From NCBI GenBank assembly GCA_018613055.1, contig JAGGQZ010000009.1, positions 248,001 to 312,000 on the forward strand: a stretch of 64,000 bases of DNA, given 5' to 3'. The notes beneath the pieces were generated by a model, which was not told the origin of the DNA, did no database searches, and saw nothing but the letters and a program-made list of their open reading frames with translations. The translations under genes were made by a program, and so were the position numbers. Of the stretch, positions 43,029 through 51,490 are shown piece after piece. Source of the stretch: Chryseobacterium sp. ISL-80 (lineage in GTDB: Bacteria; Bacillota; Bacilli; Bacillales; Cytobacillaceae). The number at the start of each line of letters is the position of its first letter. The stretch's first letter is position 1.

Positions 43029-44243
43029 ATGCAAAGTACAACATTATCGCAATTCTCGCTCCGCTCAGCGATCTACAGCGGTTCTAATTCAAGGGCAATG
43101 GTGCCCGATTTATTCAAGGGATTGGGCTCTAAAAGGGTGGTTCTTTTTAGCGACAGGGGCTTAGAAAAAGCAGGAGTAGTCGGAAAGGTTGCACAGATTT
43201 TTGAATTGACGACCAAAGGCACGGGTCCAGAATTAGCTGGTATCTATGTGGATATTGCTCAGGACGCAGAAAGCAGTTCAGTGAATGAGGCACTCCGATA
43301 TGCAAGGGAAGTTGGTGCGGATGGCTTGCTGGCTGTCGGCGGAGGAAGCGTACTTGACACGGTCAAAGGCGTAAAATACGCCATGCATAAAGGCTTGACC
43401 GACATAAAGGAAGCCATACCTGGAGGCTTTTTATTTGAGCAGTTCCCGAAGGCAACCCATATTCCAATCCCGCACATCGCAGTGCCAACTACAGCGGGTA
43501 CCGGTTCAGAAGTGTCGCCGATCGCGGTCATATACAATGAAGATATCCAAATGAAAGGAAATATTATCAATCCTTTCCTCAGCGCGGACATTGCCGTGCT
43601 GGATCCGGACCTTACTGTGGGGCTGCCACCGGCAATCACCGCGTTCACAGGATTCGACGCATTGACACACGCAATTGAAGCCTTCGCATCGCCAAACGCA
43701 ACTGCACTGACAGATGCCCATGCATTGCACGCAATCAGGCTGATCGAAAAGAATCTGCCTGTAGCTGTATCTGAAGGTTCCAATGTTCATGCAAGAATGG
43801 AAATGCTGCAGGCGAGCTTAATGGGAATCACCGCGTTCAGCTTTGCGTTGAACGCGATTCCAGTCCATAACTTTGCACATGCCTATGGCGCACTCTTCAG
43901 GATTCCGCATGGCTTGGCGAATGCTGTTTTCCTTCCTGTAGTCATGGAATATGTACCAAGCCTGTACCTTCCGAAGGTAAAAGAACTGGCATCTGCTTTG
44001 CGTGTTACATTCAATGAACACGAGGACAATGAGACCGTGCTGGCAAAGGTCGTTGAAAAGATCCGGGTCCTTCAGCATAAAACAGGGTTGCCTTCAGATT
44101 TTGCACAGTACAGCCTAACAGAGGAAGACCTGGAGAGGGTTGCCGGAGCTGTAGCGAAAGACCCTGCGGCGGTTTCATTCCCGATGCCGAAGGAACTGAT
44201 TCAGGCTGTCGGCCAGCAGGTTGTGCCGATCGGCGTAAAGTAA
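43029..44243 (+). CDS. Iron-containing alcohol dehydrogenase
   Basis: A 404-residue group III ADH. GGGSVLDTVKG (NAD binding), PTTAGTGSEVSP, GFDALTHAIEAF and PVHNFAHAYGALFRIPHG with the metal-binding histidines are seen. GAGGTGAAAAGG spacing selects ATG 43029 over GTG 43020. Likely works with the preceding ALDH. Confidence 0.92.
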   Translation: MQSTTLSQFSLRSAIYSGSNSRAMVPDLFKGLGSKRVVLFSDRGLEKAGVVGKVAQIFELTTKGTGPELAGIYVDIAQDAESSSVNEALRYAREVGADGLLAVGGGSVLDTVKGVKYAMHKGLTDIKEAIPGGFLFEQFPKATHIPIPHIAVPTTAGTGSEVSPIAVIYNEDIQMKGNIINPFLSADIAVLDPDLTVGLPPAITAFTGFDALTHAIEAFASPNATALTDAHALHAIRLIEKNLPVAVSEGSNVHARMEMLQASLMGITAFSFALNAIPVHNFAHAYGALFRIPHGLANAVFLPVVMEYVPSLYLPKVKELASALRVTFNEHEDNETVLAKVVEKIRVLQHKTGLPSDFAQYSLTEEDLERVAGAVAKDPAAVSFPMPKELIQAVGQQVVPIGVK

Positions 44244-44251
44244 AGATACTA

Positions 44252-44286
44252 AAAAAAGGGGAATCCATCATTGGTTTCCCCTTTTT
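44252..44286 (+). terminator. Intrinsic terminator of the ALDH/ADH pair
   Basis: AAAAAGGGGAA-T-CCA and TGG-T-TTCCCCTTTTT pair with one mismatch around TCAT, giving a T5 tail within the 3' arm. Confidence 0.85.
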
Positions 44287-44308
44287 ACAGAGGAAAGTAT
44301 AATAAAAA

Positions 44309-44430
44309 CGTCTAGCTTCAGCGCCCCTAGCCCCTCGAGTCGTTCAGTCCGACCAATAAAGCAAAGAACAACTTCACCGGTCGGCCCTCCAACTCTTGTC
44401 TTGGCTGAGCAAGGCGCTTACGCTTTTCTT
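44309..44430. repeat. Bacillaceae intergenic palindromic repeat element
   Basis: Begins CGTCTAGCTTCAGCGCC (44309-44325) with CCTAGCCCCTCGAG and ends AAGGCGCTTACGCTTTTCTT (44411-44430). AGC-TTC-AGCGCC (44314-44325) pairs with GGCGCT-TAC-GCT (44413-44424), so the ~120-bp element folds as one long stem. I recall elements with these ends scattered between genes in many Bacillaceae. No coding capacity. It lies between the ADH terminator and the next acyl-CoA dehydrogenase and ends 15 nt before its ATG. Confidence 0.75.
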
Positions 44431-44445
44431 AAGGAGTGATCATCA

Positions 44446-45663
44446 ATGATGAATTTTGATTTTACAGATGAACAAGAGCTGTTAAAGAAAACGGTCAGGA
44501 ATTTTGTTGACAGGGAAATCATGCCTTATATAAAAGAATGGGATGAAAAGCAGCATTTTGAGAGCAGTATTTTGACAAGGCTTGCGGATCTTGGCCTTAT
44601 GGGAGTCTGCATACCGGAACAATATGGCGGCAGCGGGATGGATTATAATTCTTTGGCCATTGTTTGTGAGGAACTTGAGCGCGGGGATACTGCCTTCAGG
44701 ACTGCAGTCTCCGTTCACACTGGCCTCAACAGTATGACTCTCCTGCAATGGGGAACTGAAGAGCAAAAACAAAAGTATTTAGTTCCTCAGTCAAAAGGGG
44801 AAAAGGTAGGGGCGTTCGGATTGACCGAGCCGAATGCAGGATCGGATGTAGCGGCTATGCAGACAAAAGCCACAAACGAGGGGGATTATTATATTTTGAA
44901 TGGGTCGAAAACATGGATTTCATTATGTGATGTTGCTGACCATTTCCTCGTATTTGCGTATACCGATAAAAGTAAAAAACACCATGGCATTTCGGCCTTT
45001 ATCGTTGAGAGGAACTGGGATGGCTTCTCCTCCAAGGCGATAAAAGGGAAGCTTGGGATCAGGGCGGGGAATACCGGTGAAATCTTTTTTGATCATGTAA
45101 AGGTTCCAAAACAAAACCTGCTTGGCAAGGAAGGTGACGGCTTTAAGATCGCAATGTCCGCCCTGGATAATGGCCGTTTCACGGTGGCCGCAGGTGCGTG
45201 CGGAACGATTATGGCAAGTCTTGAAGCAAGCTTGAAGTATTGTCATGAAAGAAGTACTTTCGGCAAGGAAATCGGCAGGCACCAGCTCGTCCAGCAGATG
45301 ATCGCGAAGATGGAAGCTGGGCTCGTACAATCGCGCCTGCTTGTTTACCGGGCAGGCTGGCTAAAAAATCATGGCAAGCGGAATACCCGTGAAACCTCAC
45401 TGGCCAAATGGCAGGCCTGCGATTATGCCTACGAAGCAGCAAATGATGCTGTGCAAATCCATGGTGCCTACGGTTTCTCAAACGAATATCCTGTCGAACG
45501 ATATTTGCGGAACGCAAAAGCGCCAGTGATATATGAAGGAACGCGAGAAATCCATACGGTTATGCAAGCGGAATATGCGCTAGGCTATCGAGTTGATAAA
45601 CCACTCTCGAATATGCTCCCGGAATGGCCTTTCGAGTCAGTATCGGAAGAAATCATGAAATGA
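44446..45663 (+). CDS. Acyl-CoA dehydrogenase, glutaryl/branched-type
   Basis: A 405-residue flavoenzyme. GLTEPNAGSDV and TWISLCDVADHF (FAD region), then DGRFTVAAGA-like and RSTFGKEIG motifs, and IYEGTREIHTVM at the C-terminus, where the catalytic Glu of the glutaryl-CoA dehydrogenase class lies. Substrate uncertain. AAGGAGTG precedes ATG (44446 or 44449). It has its own terminator. Confidence 0.9.
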   Translation: MMNFDFTDEQELLKKTVRNFVDREIMPYIKEWDEKQHFESSILTRLADLGLMGVCIPEQYGGSGMDYNSLAIVCEELERGDTAFRTAVSVHTGLNSMTLLQWGTEEQKQKYLVPQSKGEKVGAFGLTEPNAGSDVAAMQTKATNEGDYYILNGSKTWISLCDVADHFLVFAYTDKSKKHHGISAFIVERNWDGFSSKAIKGKLGIRAGNTGEIFFDHVKVPKQNLLGKEGDGFKIAMSALDNGRFTVAAGACGTIMASLEASLKYCHERSTFGKEIGRHQLVQQMIAKMEAGLVQSRLLVYRAGWLKNHGKRNTRETSLAKWQACDYAYEAANDAVQIHGAYGFSNEYPVERYLRNAKAPVIYEGTREIHTVMQAEYALGYRVDKPLSNMLPEWPFESVSEEIMK

Positions 45664-45680
45664 GACACGTCATAACGATG

Positions 45681-45722
45681 AAAAAGGAGATGCGCTTCAA
45701 TACCGAAGCGCATCTCCTTTTT
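45681..45722. terminator. Very strong bidirectional terminator
   Basis: AAAAAGGAGATGCGCTTC (45681-45698) and GAAGCGCATCTCCTTTTT (45705-45722) form a perfect 18-bp stem with a 6-nt loop. It stops both the acyl-CoA dehydrogenase (+) and the M42 peptidase (-). Confidence 0.95.
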
Positions 45723-45726
45723 ACCA

Positions 45727-46776
45727 TTATAAAACCATGTCAGATTGTACGTAGTGATAAAGCAGCTTAGCTGTATTTTCAATAGAATCCTTATGTGTTC
45801 GTTCAAATGCGTGTGATGAATCGATTCCGGGCCCAATCAGACCGTGGATGATATCATGTCCTGAACGGATTGCAGCTGAAGCGTCTGATCCGTAAAATGG
45901 ATAAATATCGAGTTTGTAGCCGATACCATTGTCGATCGCCAGTTGTGTCAGCCTTTTACGAAGTTCATAATGATATGGGCCGCTCGCATCCTTTACACAA
46001 ATGGAAACCGTGTATTCATCGGTAGATTGGCCATCGCCCATCGCACCCATATCCACCGCCAGGTACTCAACGGTTTCCGGCGTGATATTCGAATTGCCTC
46101 CATAACCGATTTCTTCATTATTGGAAATCAGGAAATGTGTCGTATATGGCAATTCAATGTTTTCGCTTTTGATTTGTTTGATTAGCTGAAGCAGGATCGC
46201 TACGCTTGCTTTATCATCCAGGTGACGTGATTTAATATATCCGGATGGTGGAAGCTGTACACGCGGATCAAATGAAACAAAGTCTCCAACCTCGATGCCA
46301 AGTGCTCTCACATCTTCAGCGTTATGGACTTTTTCATCGACGCGAACTTCCATGTTATCCTGGTTGCGCTCTGCTTTCCCGGCATCCTTATAGACATGTA
46401 CGGAAGTCTGGTGCATCAAAATCGTTCCTGAGAACTTTTTGCCGCTGGACGTCTCAATCTCGCAATACTCACCTTCAATGGAGTTATACTTAAAACCGCC
46501 GATCAAATCAAGCTTTAGGCGTCCGCTTGGTTTGATTTCTTTTACAATGGCGCCAAGAGTATCGACGTGGGCAGTCAGCATTCTGTGGTTTTGCTGATCT
46601 TTACCAGGCAAGGTAGCAATCAAACCGCCCTTGCGATTCCTTTTTGTTTCTACCTGCAATTCCTTTAAATAATTTTCTACATATGTAATGACTTCGTTTG
46701 TATTACCTGAAGGACTCGGAATACTGACCAGTTCCTTTAACAGGTTCACTGTCTCATCCGTATTTGGATATGCCAT
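45727..46776 (-). CDS. M42-family metallopeptidase (glutamyl aminopeptidase type)
   Basis: A 349-residue dinuclear zinc aminopeptidase. Ligand motifs: TAHVDTLG (His), HLDDKAS (bridging Asp), NNEEIGYGG (catalytic and ligand Glu), VDMGAMGD (Asp) and DSSHAFERTH (His). Cytosolic peptide trimming. It is the only minus-strand gene within the island and is probably unrelated to acyl-CoA metabolism. Confidence 0.92.
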   Translation of the reverse strand: MAYPNTDETVNLLKELVSIPSPSGNTNEVITYVENYLKELQVETKRNRKGGLIATLPGKDQQNHRMLTAHVDTLGAIVKEIKPSGRLKLDLIGGFKYNSIEGEYCEIETSSGKKFSGTILMHQTSVHVYKDAGKAERNQDNMEVRVDEKVHNAEDVRALGIEVGDFVSFDPRVQLPPSGYIKSRHLDDKASVAILLQLIKQIKSENIELPYTTHFLISNNEEIGYGGNSNITPETVEYLAVDMGAMGDGQSTDEYTVSICVKDASGPYHYELRKRLTQLAIDNGIGYKLDIYPFYGSDASAAIRSGHDIIHGLIGPGIDSSHAFERTHKDSIENTAKLLYHYVQSDMVL

Positions 46777-46926
46777 AATGAAATTCCTCCCTAAAATAAA
46801 TTCTCACATAATTCATATTATAAGCTTTTTTTCCGAAGCAAAGTACCATTTATCTTTAATTCCTGTAATCCCTAAACCAGTCTGGACATATTTTGATTAT
46901 GGATGTAGTTTTGGGGAGGCGGTTAA

Positions 46927-47820
46927 ATGAACGGGTATTGGTTTAGATATTCATTGCAGGAATGGTGCAGGGAAATGGAAGAGAAATGGGACTCCGTGAA
47001 AGCTCTGCTTAGAGAATCGGAAGATCAAGACTCGTTAATGCAATGGGAAGAAAACTTGTTCACCTTGAAAAAGAAAGCAGAAAGTAACGTGGATGAGGAA
47101 GATTTATATGCACAAGCGAGAAAATTATTTGACGAACTAACAAATTATGTGAATGGTCCTGAAATTGACCGCCAGCAAGCGCAACGACTGCAGCCGGTGC
47201 CAATAGGAGGCCACAAATTGCCGCCTTTGCCATATGGCTATAATGCGCTCGAGCCTGTAATCGATAGAGAAATCATGAGACTTCATCACTTAAAGCATCA
47301 CCAAAGCTATGTAGATGGCTTGAACAAAGCAGAAAAAGAAATGCAGAAAGCCAGGCAAACCGGTGATTTTTCTTTGATCAAACATTTGGAAAGGGAAGCA
47401 GCTTTCCACGGATCAGGACACTATCTCCACACAATTTTCTGGAACATTATGATCCCGAATGGAGGAGGATCTCCAAAAGGACAGCTTGGCAAAGCAATCA
47501 ATGATGCTTTCGGCAGCTTTGAGGGATTTAAAAGACATTTTACAGAAGCCGCTAAAAATGTCGAAGCTGTAGGCTGGGCCATTCTTGTCTGGTCCCCGCG
47601 TTCCCACCGCCTCGAAATCCTCCAGGCTGAAAAGCATCAAAACCTGACACAGTGGGATGTTGTTCCACTCCTCGTTTTGGATGTTTGGGAGCACGCCTAC
47701 TATCTTCAATATAAAAACGAAAGAGCTAAATATGTTGAAAACTGGTGGAATGTCGTCAACTGGAAGGAAGTCGAGCAGCGTTTCAACAAGGCCAGAACAT
47801 TAGCGTGGCAGCCATTTTAG
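46927..47820 (+). CDS. sodF: Fe/Mn superoxide dismutase with N-terminal extension
   Basis: A 297-residue protein. Residues 1-95 are a helical, charged extension. The SOD domain begins at LPPLPYGYNALEP (98). Metal ligands: H120 (RLHHLKHH), H168 (GHYLHTIFW), then Asp and His in DVWEHAYYLQY. The extension resembles that of B. subtilis SodF, so the symbol is given by architecture. GGAGGCGGTTAA precedes ATG. Detoxifies superoxide, possibly useful beside four electron-leaking acyl-CoA dehydrogenases. Confidence 0.88.
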   Translation: MNGYWFRYSLQEWCREMEEKWDSVKALLRESEDQDSLMQWEENLFTLKKKAESNVDEEDLYAQARKLFDELTNYVNGPEIDRQQAQRLQPVPIGGHKLPPLPYGYNALEPVIDREIMRLHHLKHHQSYVDGLNKAEKEMQKARQTGDFSLIKHLEREAAFHGSGHYLHTIFWNIMIPNGGGSPKGQLGKAINDAFGSFEGFKRHFTEAAKNVEAVGWAILVWSPRSHRLEILQAEKHQNLTQWDVVPLLVLDVWEHAYYLQYKNERAKYVENWWNVVNWKEVEQRFNKARTLAWQPF

Positions 47821-47823
47821 AGG

Positions 47824-47849
47824 AGTGACTTAGTGTCACTTCTTTTTTT
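47824..47849 (+). terminator. Terminator of the sod gene
   Basis: AGTGAC (47824-47829) pairs with GTCACT (47835-47840), 5-nt loop, then TCTTTTTTT. Confidence 0.8.
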
Positions 47850-47902
47850 GTATAAATGCTTCCTTTTGGCAAAAACTAAACATATGTTCGGGAGGTGGTA
47901 TT

Positions 47903-48214
47903 TTGGATAATAAAGATTTTAACCAAATCTACAATGAATACAAGGAGCAAAGCAAAGCACAGGCAGAAATCGAAGCAAACACTGGCCAGCCCGGGAAAGA
48001 GCAAATCGTGGCTGTCCGGAAAAATGATGACGGAGACCTGATCGCGTTCAAGACAGACAACGGCAGGGAACTGGATTATGTCACTGCCCTCAGTGAGGCT
48101 AAGGCTGGCAGGCTGGCCCATGTGGATGTATTCCATAAATACGGACGGGATATTCTTAGGAGTGAGCCAGACGGAATTAAAGAAAACAATCTCGATTATC
48201 TGCCCGATTTTTAG
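47903..48214 (+). CDS. DUF3892-domain protein
   Basis: A 103-residue protein. The C-terminal half (EQIVAVRKNDDGDLIAFKTDNGRELDY..., then SEAKAGRLAHVDVFHKYGRDILRSEPDG) matches DUF3892 as I know it; the N-terminal 35 residues are charged and helical. Function unknown. TTG start at 47903 behind GGGAGGTGG. Confidence 0.8.
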   Translation: MDNKDFNQIYNEYKEQSKAQAEIEANTGQPGKEQIVAVRKNDDGDLIAFKTDNGRELDYVTALSEAKAGRLAHVDVFHKYGRDILRSEPDGIKENNLDYLPDF

Positions 48215-48239
48215 CAGGGAATTTTCCCTGCTATTTTTG
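48213..48239 (+). terminator. Terminator overlapping the DUF3892 gene stop
   Basis: AGCAGGGAA (48213-48221) pairs with TTCCCTGCT (48224-48232), then ATTTTTG. The stop codon TAG (48212-48214) merges with the stem foot. Confidence 0.85.
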
Positions 48240-48256
48240 TTTCATGCATAAAAAAC

Positions 48257-48285
48257 TTGATTTTTCTGAAATTTCAATCTAAAAT
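48257..48285 (+). promoter_or_regulatory. SigA promoter of the second acyl-CoA operon
   Basis: TTGATT (48257-48262) and TAAAAT (48280-48285) with a 17-nt spacer. Operator copy D begins 9 nt after the -10, the same geometry as at 30339-30400. Confidence 0.7.
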
Positions 48286-48293
48286 TAACATTA

Positions 48294-48315
48294 ACATACC
48301 AACCGGTAGGTATGT
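48294..48315 (+). promoter_or_regulatory. TetR-type operator, copy D (best palindrome)
   Basis: Core ATACCAACCGGTAGGTAT flanked by AC and GT: 22 bp, symmetric except one base pair. It overlaps the expected transcription start of the 48387 operon. Confidence 0.78.
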
Positions 48316-48386
48316 GAAAAAGGGTAGTAACATACAATTTTAATAGAGATGCAGTTTAATAAGAAAAAGTTAGGGGAGTGACTTGA

Positions 48387-49562
48387 ATGCATTTACGCCT
48401 TACAGAAGAACAAAAAATGGTACAGAAGACCATCCGCAGGTTCGTGGAAAAAGAACTGATCCCTCTGGAAAATGAGGTACTAAGGAATGAAAGAGAAGGT
48501 CGTCCAAGCCTTCCGCCTGGAAAATTAAAAGAGCTGCAATTAAAGGCAAAGGAAGCAGGCTTCTGGGGAATCAACACGCCGGAACAATATGGAGGTGCCG
48601 ACCTAGGGCAGATGATGATGGCCATCGTTTTGATGGAAATTTCCAAAACCTTTGTTCCTTTCCAATTCGGTGGGTCAGCTGACAATATTCTTTACTACGG
48701 AAACGAAGAGCAGAAGCAAAAATATTTAATCCCAACCATCAATGGGGAGAAAAAGTCCTGCTTCGCCATGACAGAGCCAGGCGCAGGATCGGATACAAGA
48801 AATATTAAAATGACCGCAGTCAAGGATGGTAATGAATGGGTTTTGAATGGTGAAAAGACATTTATAACAGGCGGAAATGAAGCAGACTTTGTGATGGTCA
48901 TTGCCATTACTGATAAAGAGAAGCACCGAGCAACCGGCCGTGATGGAGTGACCTGCTTTATCGTTGACCGGGATATGGGCTGGAAGTCAGAGTATATACA
49001 TACGATGGGCGAGTGGGGTCCAGCCGGGCTTGTGTTTGATAATGTCCGCGTACCAGAAGAAAACATTCTTGGTGAAGTCGATGGCGGTTACAAATTGGGA
49101 CTTGAATGGATTGGCTTTGCAAGATGGGTTGTTGGCGCAAGGGCAATCGGATCTGCCGAACGCCTGCTGCAAATGGCGATTGACTATTCAAAAGAACGCA
49201 TCACCTTTGGCAAGCCGATTGCTGAAAGACAAGCCATCCAGTGGATGATTGCTGATTCGGCGGTAGAAATCGAAGCAGCAAGGTGGCTCGTACTGAACGC
49301 CGCCTATACGCTCGATGCAGGTGAAGATAACAGACATATGGCCTCGATGGCTAAATTGTACGGCTCCAATATGGGGAACAGGGTAGTTGACCGCGTCATG
49401 CAAATACATGGCGGTATGGGATACACAAGGGAATTGCCAATCGAGCGCTGGTACCGTGAAGCAAGGCTTTGGAGAATTTACGATGGAACAGATGAAATCC
49501 AGCGGATGATCATCGCGAGGGACCTGTTAAAAGGCCATGTGAAAATTGGCCAGTTTGTTTAA
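48387..49562 (+). CDS. Acyl-CoA dehydrogenase
   Basis: A 391-residue flavoenzyme. MTEPGAGSDTRNI and WVLNGEKTFITGG (FAD/substrate), ERITFGKPIAERQAIQWM, QIHGGMGYTRELPIERWYRE and IYDGTDEIQRMIIAR are typical. The family member is close to medium/long-chain dehydrogenases. First gene of the operon under operator D. Confidence 0.92.
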   Translation: MHLRLTEEQKMVQKTIRRFVEKELIPLENEVLRNEREGRPSLPPGKLKELQLKAKEAGFWGINTPEQYGGADLGQMMMAIVLMEISKTFVPFQFGGSADNILYYGNEEQKQKYLIPTINGEKKSCFAMTEPGAGSDTRNIKMTAVKDGNEWVLNGEKTFITGGNEADFVMVIAITDKEKHRATGRDGVTCFIVDRDMGWKSEYIHTMGEWGPAGLVFDNVRVPEENILGEVDGGYKLGLEWIGFARWVVGARAIGSAERLLQMAIDYSKERITFGKPIAERQAIQWMIADSAVEIEAARWLVLNAAYTLDAGEDNRHMASMAKLYGSNMGNRVVDRVMQIHGGMGYTRELPIERWYREARLWRIYDGTDEIQRMIIARDLLKGHVKIGQFV

Positions 49563-49572
49563 TAAGTGAATT

Positions 49573-49586
49573 TGTAAGCGTTAACA
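49573..49586 (+). promoter_or_regulatory. CcpA cre box
   Basis: TGTAAGCGTTAACA matches the cre consensus TGWAANCGNTNWCA at every position. It lies 11 nt after the acyl-CoA dehydrogenase stop and 26 nt before the SDR start, so CcpA would act there as a roadblock on the downstream genes when sugar is plentiful. Confidence 0.65.
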
Positions 49587-49611
49587 GTTTACTAGATAGG
49601 GAGGAATCATG

Positions 49612-50373
49612 ATGGGAAGATTTGATGGCCGAGTGGCTTTTGTAACAGGAGGAAGCCGGGGAATTGGAAAAGGGATTGTCCAGCTATTCGCGCAAGAAGG
49701 AGCTAAAGTAGCTTTTATTGATTTGAACGAGGAAGCTCTGGCTGAGACAACGAATGAACTACGTGAAAAGGGATATGAAGTCTACTCAAAGGTAGCGAAT
49801 GTTACTGACGCAGAGCAAGTTGAACAGGCATTCAAAGAGGTGAAGGATCACTTCGGTTCTGTTGATATTCTAGTGAATAATGCTGGCGTCATTCGTGACA
49901 ACCTTCTTTTCAAGATGACCGACTCTGACTGGCAAACGGTCATGGATGTCCACTTGAAGGGATCATTCAATGCAGCCAGGGCTGCCCAGAAGTACATGGT
50001 TGAACAGAAATATGGCCGAATCATCAATATTTCTTCGACTTCCGCACTTGGAAACCGAGGACAGGCAAACTATGCTGCAGCCAAGGCAGGGCTTCAGGGG
50101 TTCACCAAAACCCTGGCCATTGAGCTGGGGCGTTACGGCATAACCGCAAACTCCGTAGCTCCAGGGTTTATCGAAACGGAAATGACAAGAGAAACTGCAG
50201 CTCGAATTGGCATCCCTTTTGAGGATTTGATTAAACACAGTGTAGCGGGAATTCCTGTTGGTAGAAGCGGAAAACCGGAGGATATTGCCAATGCGGTCGC
50301 TTTCTTTGCGGATGAAAAATCATCCTTTGTAAATGGCCAGGTCATTTATGTCGCAGGCGGTCCCAAAAATTAA
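49612..50373 (+). CDS. FabG-like 3-oxoacyl reductase / hydroxyacyl dehydrogenase (SDR)
   Basis: A 253-residue SDR with TGGSRGIG, NNAGV, ISSTSALG and YAAAKAG. The strong FabG-like pattern suggests 3-hydroxyacyl/3-oxoacyl interconversion, fitting the adjacent MaoC hydratases. GGGAGG spacing favours the second of two ATGs (49612). Confidence 0.9.
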   Translation: MGRFDGRVAFVTGGSRGIGKGIVQLFAQEGAKVAFIDLNEEALAETTNELREKGYEVYSKVANVTDAEQVEQAFKEVKDHFGSVDILVNNAGVIRDNLLFKMTDSDWQTVMDVHLKGSFNAARAAQKYMVEQKYGRIINISSTSALGNRGQANYAAAKAGLQGFTKTLAIELGRYGITANSVAPGFIETEMTRETAARIGIPFEDLIKHSVAGIPVGRSGKPEDIANAVAFFADEKSSFVNGQVIYVAGGPKN

Positions 50374-50390
50374 CGCGAGGTGAAGGATCC

Positions 50391-50840
50391 ATGTTCAAAG
50401 AGCATATTGGCAAGCAATCGAATAAAGTGAAAAATATAGTCGAACGCGGCGCAGTCAAAAAGTTCGCGGAAGCCATCGGGGATCTTCATCCCATTTTCGT
50501 GGACGAGGAAACGGGCAAAAACTCCAGATACAGCAGAAACATCGCGCCGCCAACGTTTCCGAGAGTATTTGACTATGGAACAATCGACGGATTGAACCTT
50601 CCAAATAAAGGCCTGATCCATGGTGAACAAACCTACCATTATGAGCGTCCCTTATTGGTAGGTGAAGAAATCACCTGCTACTCGGTAGTGAAAAATTACT
50701 TTGAAAAGAAAGGCACCCAGGGAGAAATGGGCTTCCTTGTATTAGAAAGCTTTGGTGAGGACGAGATGGGGCAGGTTGTTTTCACCTCTACACAAACAGT
50801 CATTATTACTGAAGCAGTAAGGAAGGTGCTGATTGGATGA
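50391..50840 (+). CDS. MaoC-type dehydratase, N-terminal (FAS1-like) subunit
   Basis: A 149-residue hotdog protein. FAEAIGDLHPIFVDEETG resembles the hydratase motif, but has Phe where the catalytic His stands, and APPTFPRVF follows. This fits the structural half of an (R)-specific enoyl hydratase heterodimer. The next gene, overlapping by ATGA, carries the catalytic half. Confidence 0.85.
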   Translation: MFKEHIGKQSNKVKNIVERGAVKKFAEAIGDLHPIFVDEETGKNSRYSRNIAPPTFPRVFDYGTIDGLNLPNKGLIHGEQTYHYERPLLVGEEITCYSVVKNYFEKKGTQGEMGFLVLESFGEDEMGQVVFTSTQTVIITEAVRKVLIG

Positions 50841-51244
50841 GTAGATTAGCAGAATTGAAGATTGGTGAATCTCTTAAGGAAATCCAGCTGGATCCAGTGG
50901 ATCGAATCACTTTGATTAAATATGCTGGCGCGTCCGGGGATTATAATCCGATTCATACAATAGACGAAGAAGCAAAGAAGGCGGGACTGCCGGGGATTAT
51001 CGCACACGGAATGTGGACTATGGGCAACCTGGCGAAACTGTTCACTGATTTTTACGAGGAAGGTTTCATTCAAGACTACACAATCCGTTTCAAAGGAATG
51101 GTGTTCCTGAATGACGTTGTCACTCTTCAGGCAGAACTGGCAGAGGAAAATGAAAACAATCTCCGATTCCTCGTCCGAGCAGTCAACCAAAATGGTAATG
51201 AGGTCATTAAGGGAGATGTTTTGTACCAGCTGTATGCTTCTTGA
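50837..51244 (+). CDS. MaoC-type enoyl-CoA hydratase, catalytic subunit
   Basis: A 135-residue hotdog protein with the complete hydratase-2 motif YAGASGDYNPIHTIDEEA and GIIAHGMWTMG (catalytic Asp and His). Should hydrate a trans-2-enoyl-CoA as a pair with the preceding protein, like HadAB-type pairs. Start overlaps the upstream stop by 4 nt. Confidence 0.9.
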   Translation: MSRLAELKIGESLKEIQLDPVDRITLIKYAGASGDYNPIHTIDEEAKKAGLPGIIAHGMWTMGNLAKLFTDFYEEGFIQDYTIRFKGMVFLNDVVTLQAELAEENENNLRFLVRAVNQNGNEVIKGDVLYQLYAS

Positions 51245-51252
51245 TACTAATT

Positions 51253-51278
51253 AAACCCGGCATAGAGTTGCTGGGTTT
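51253..51278 (+). terminator. Hairpin after the MaoC pair
   Basis: AAACCCGGC (51253-51261) pairs with GCTGGGTTT (51270-51278, one G.U). Only a short T-run lies in the arm, so termination is probably weak. Confidence 0.5.
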
Positions 51279-51301
51279 ATTGCTATAGGTGGTGCAGCAT
51301 A

Positions 51302-51412
51302 TAGGAATATAAATCGATTTTAAGGAAAATAAGTTCATTTTTAAGGAATAAAAAGAAAAAGTCAGGAATAAATGATCAATTTTAAGGAATAAAATCAAAA
51401 ATTCAGGAATAT
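51302..51412. repeat. AGGAAT repeats phased at ~20.5 bp
   Basis: AGGAA(T/A) starts at 51303, 51323, 51344, 51364, 51385 and 51405: spacings 20, 21, 20, 21, 20. The linkers are A/T-rich and alternate between a TTTTA- and a TC-type lead, so the full unit is about 41 bp. Two helical turns separate each copy. No ORF. Confidence 0.75.
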
Positions 51413-51490
51413 CAGCTGCCAATTGATTCAGCAAGATCTACTTTTGATGAAAAATTTATGTTTTTACCAGAAACGAGGTGACAAACACAG

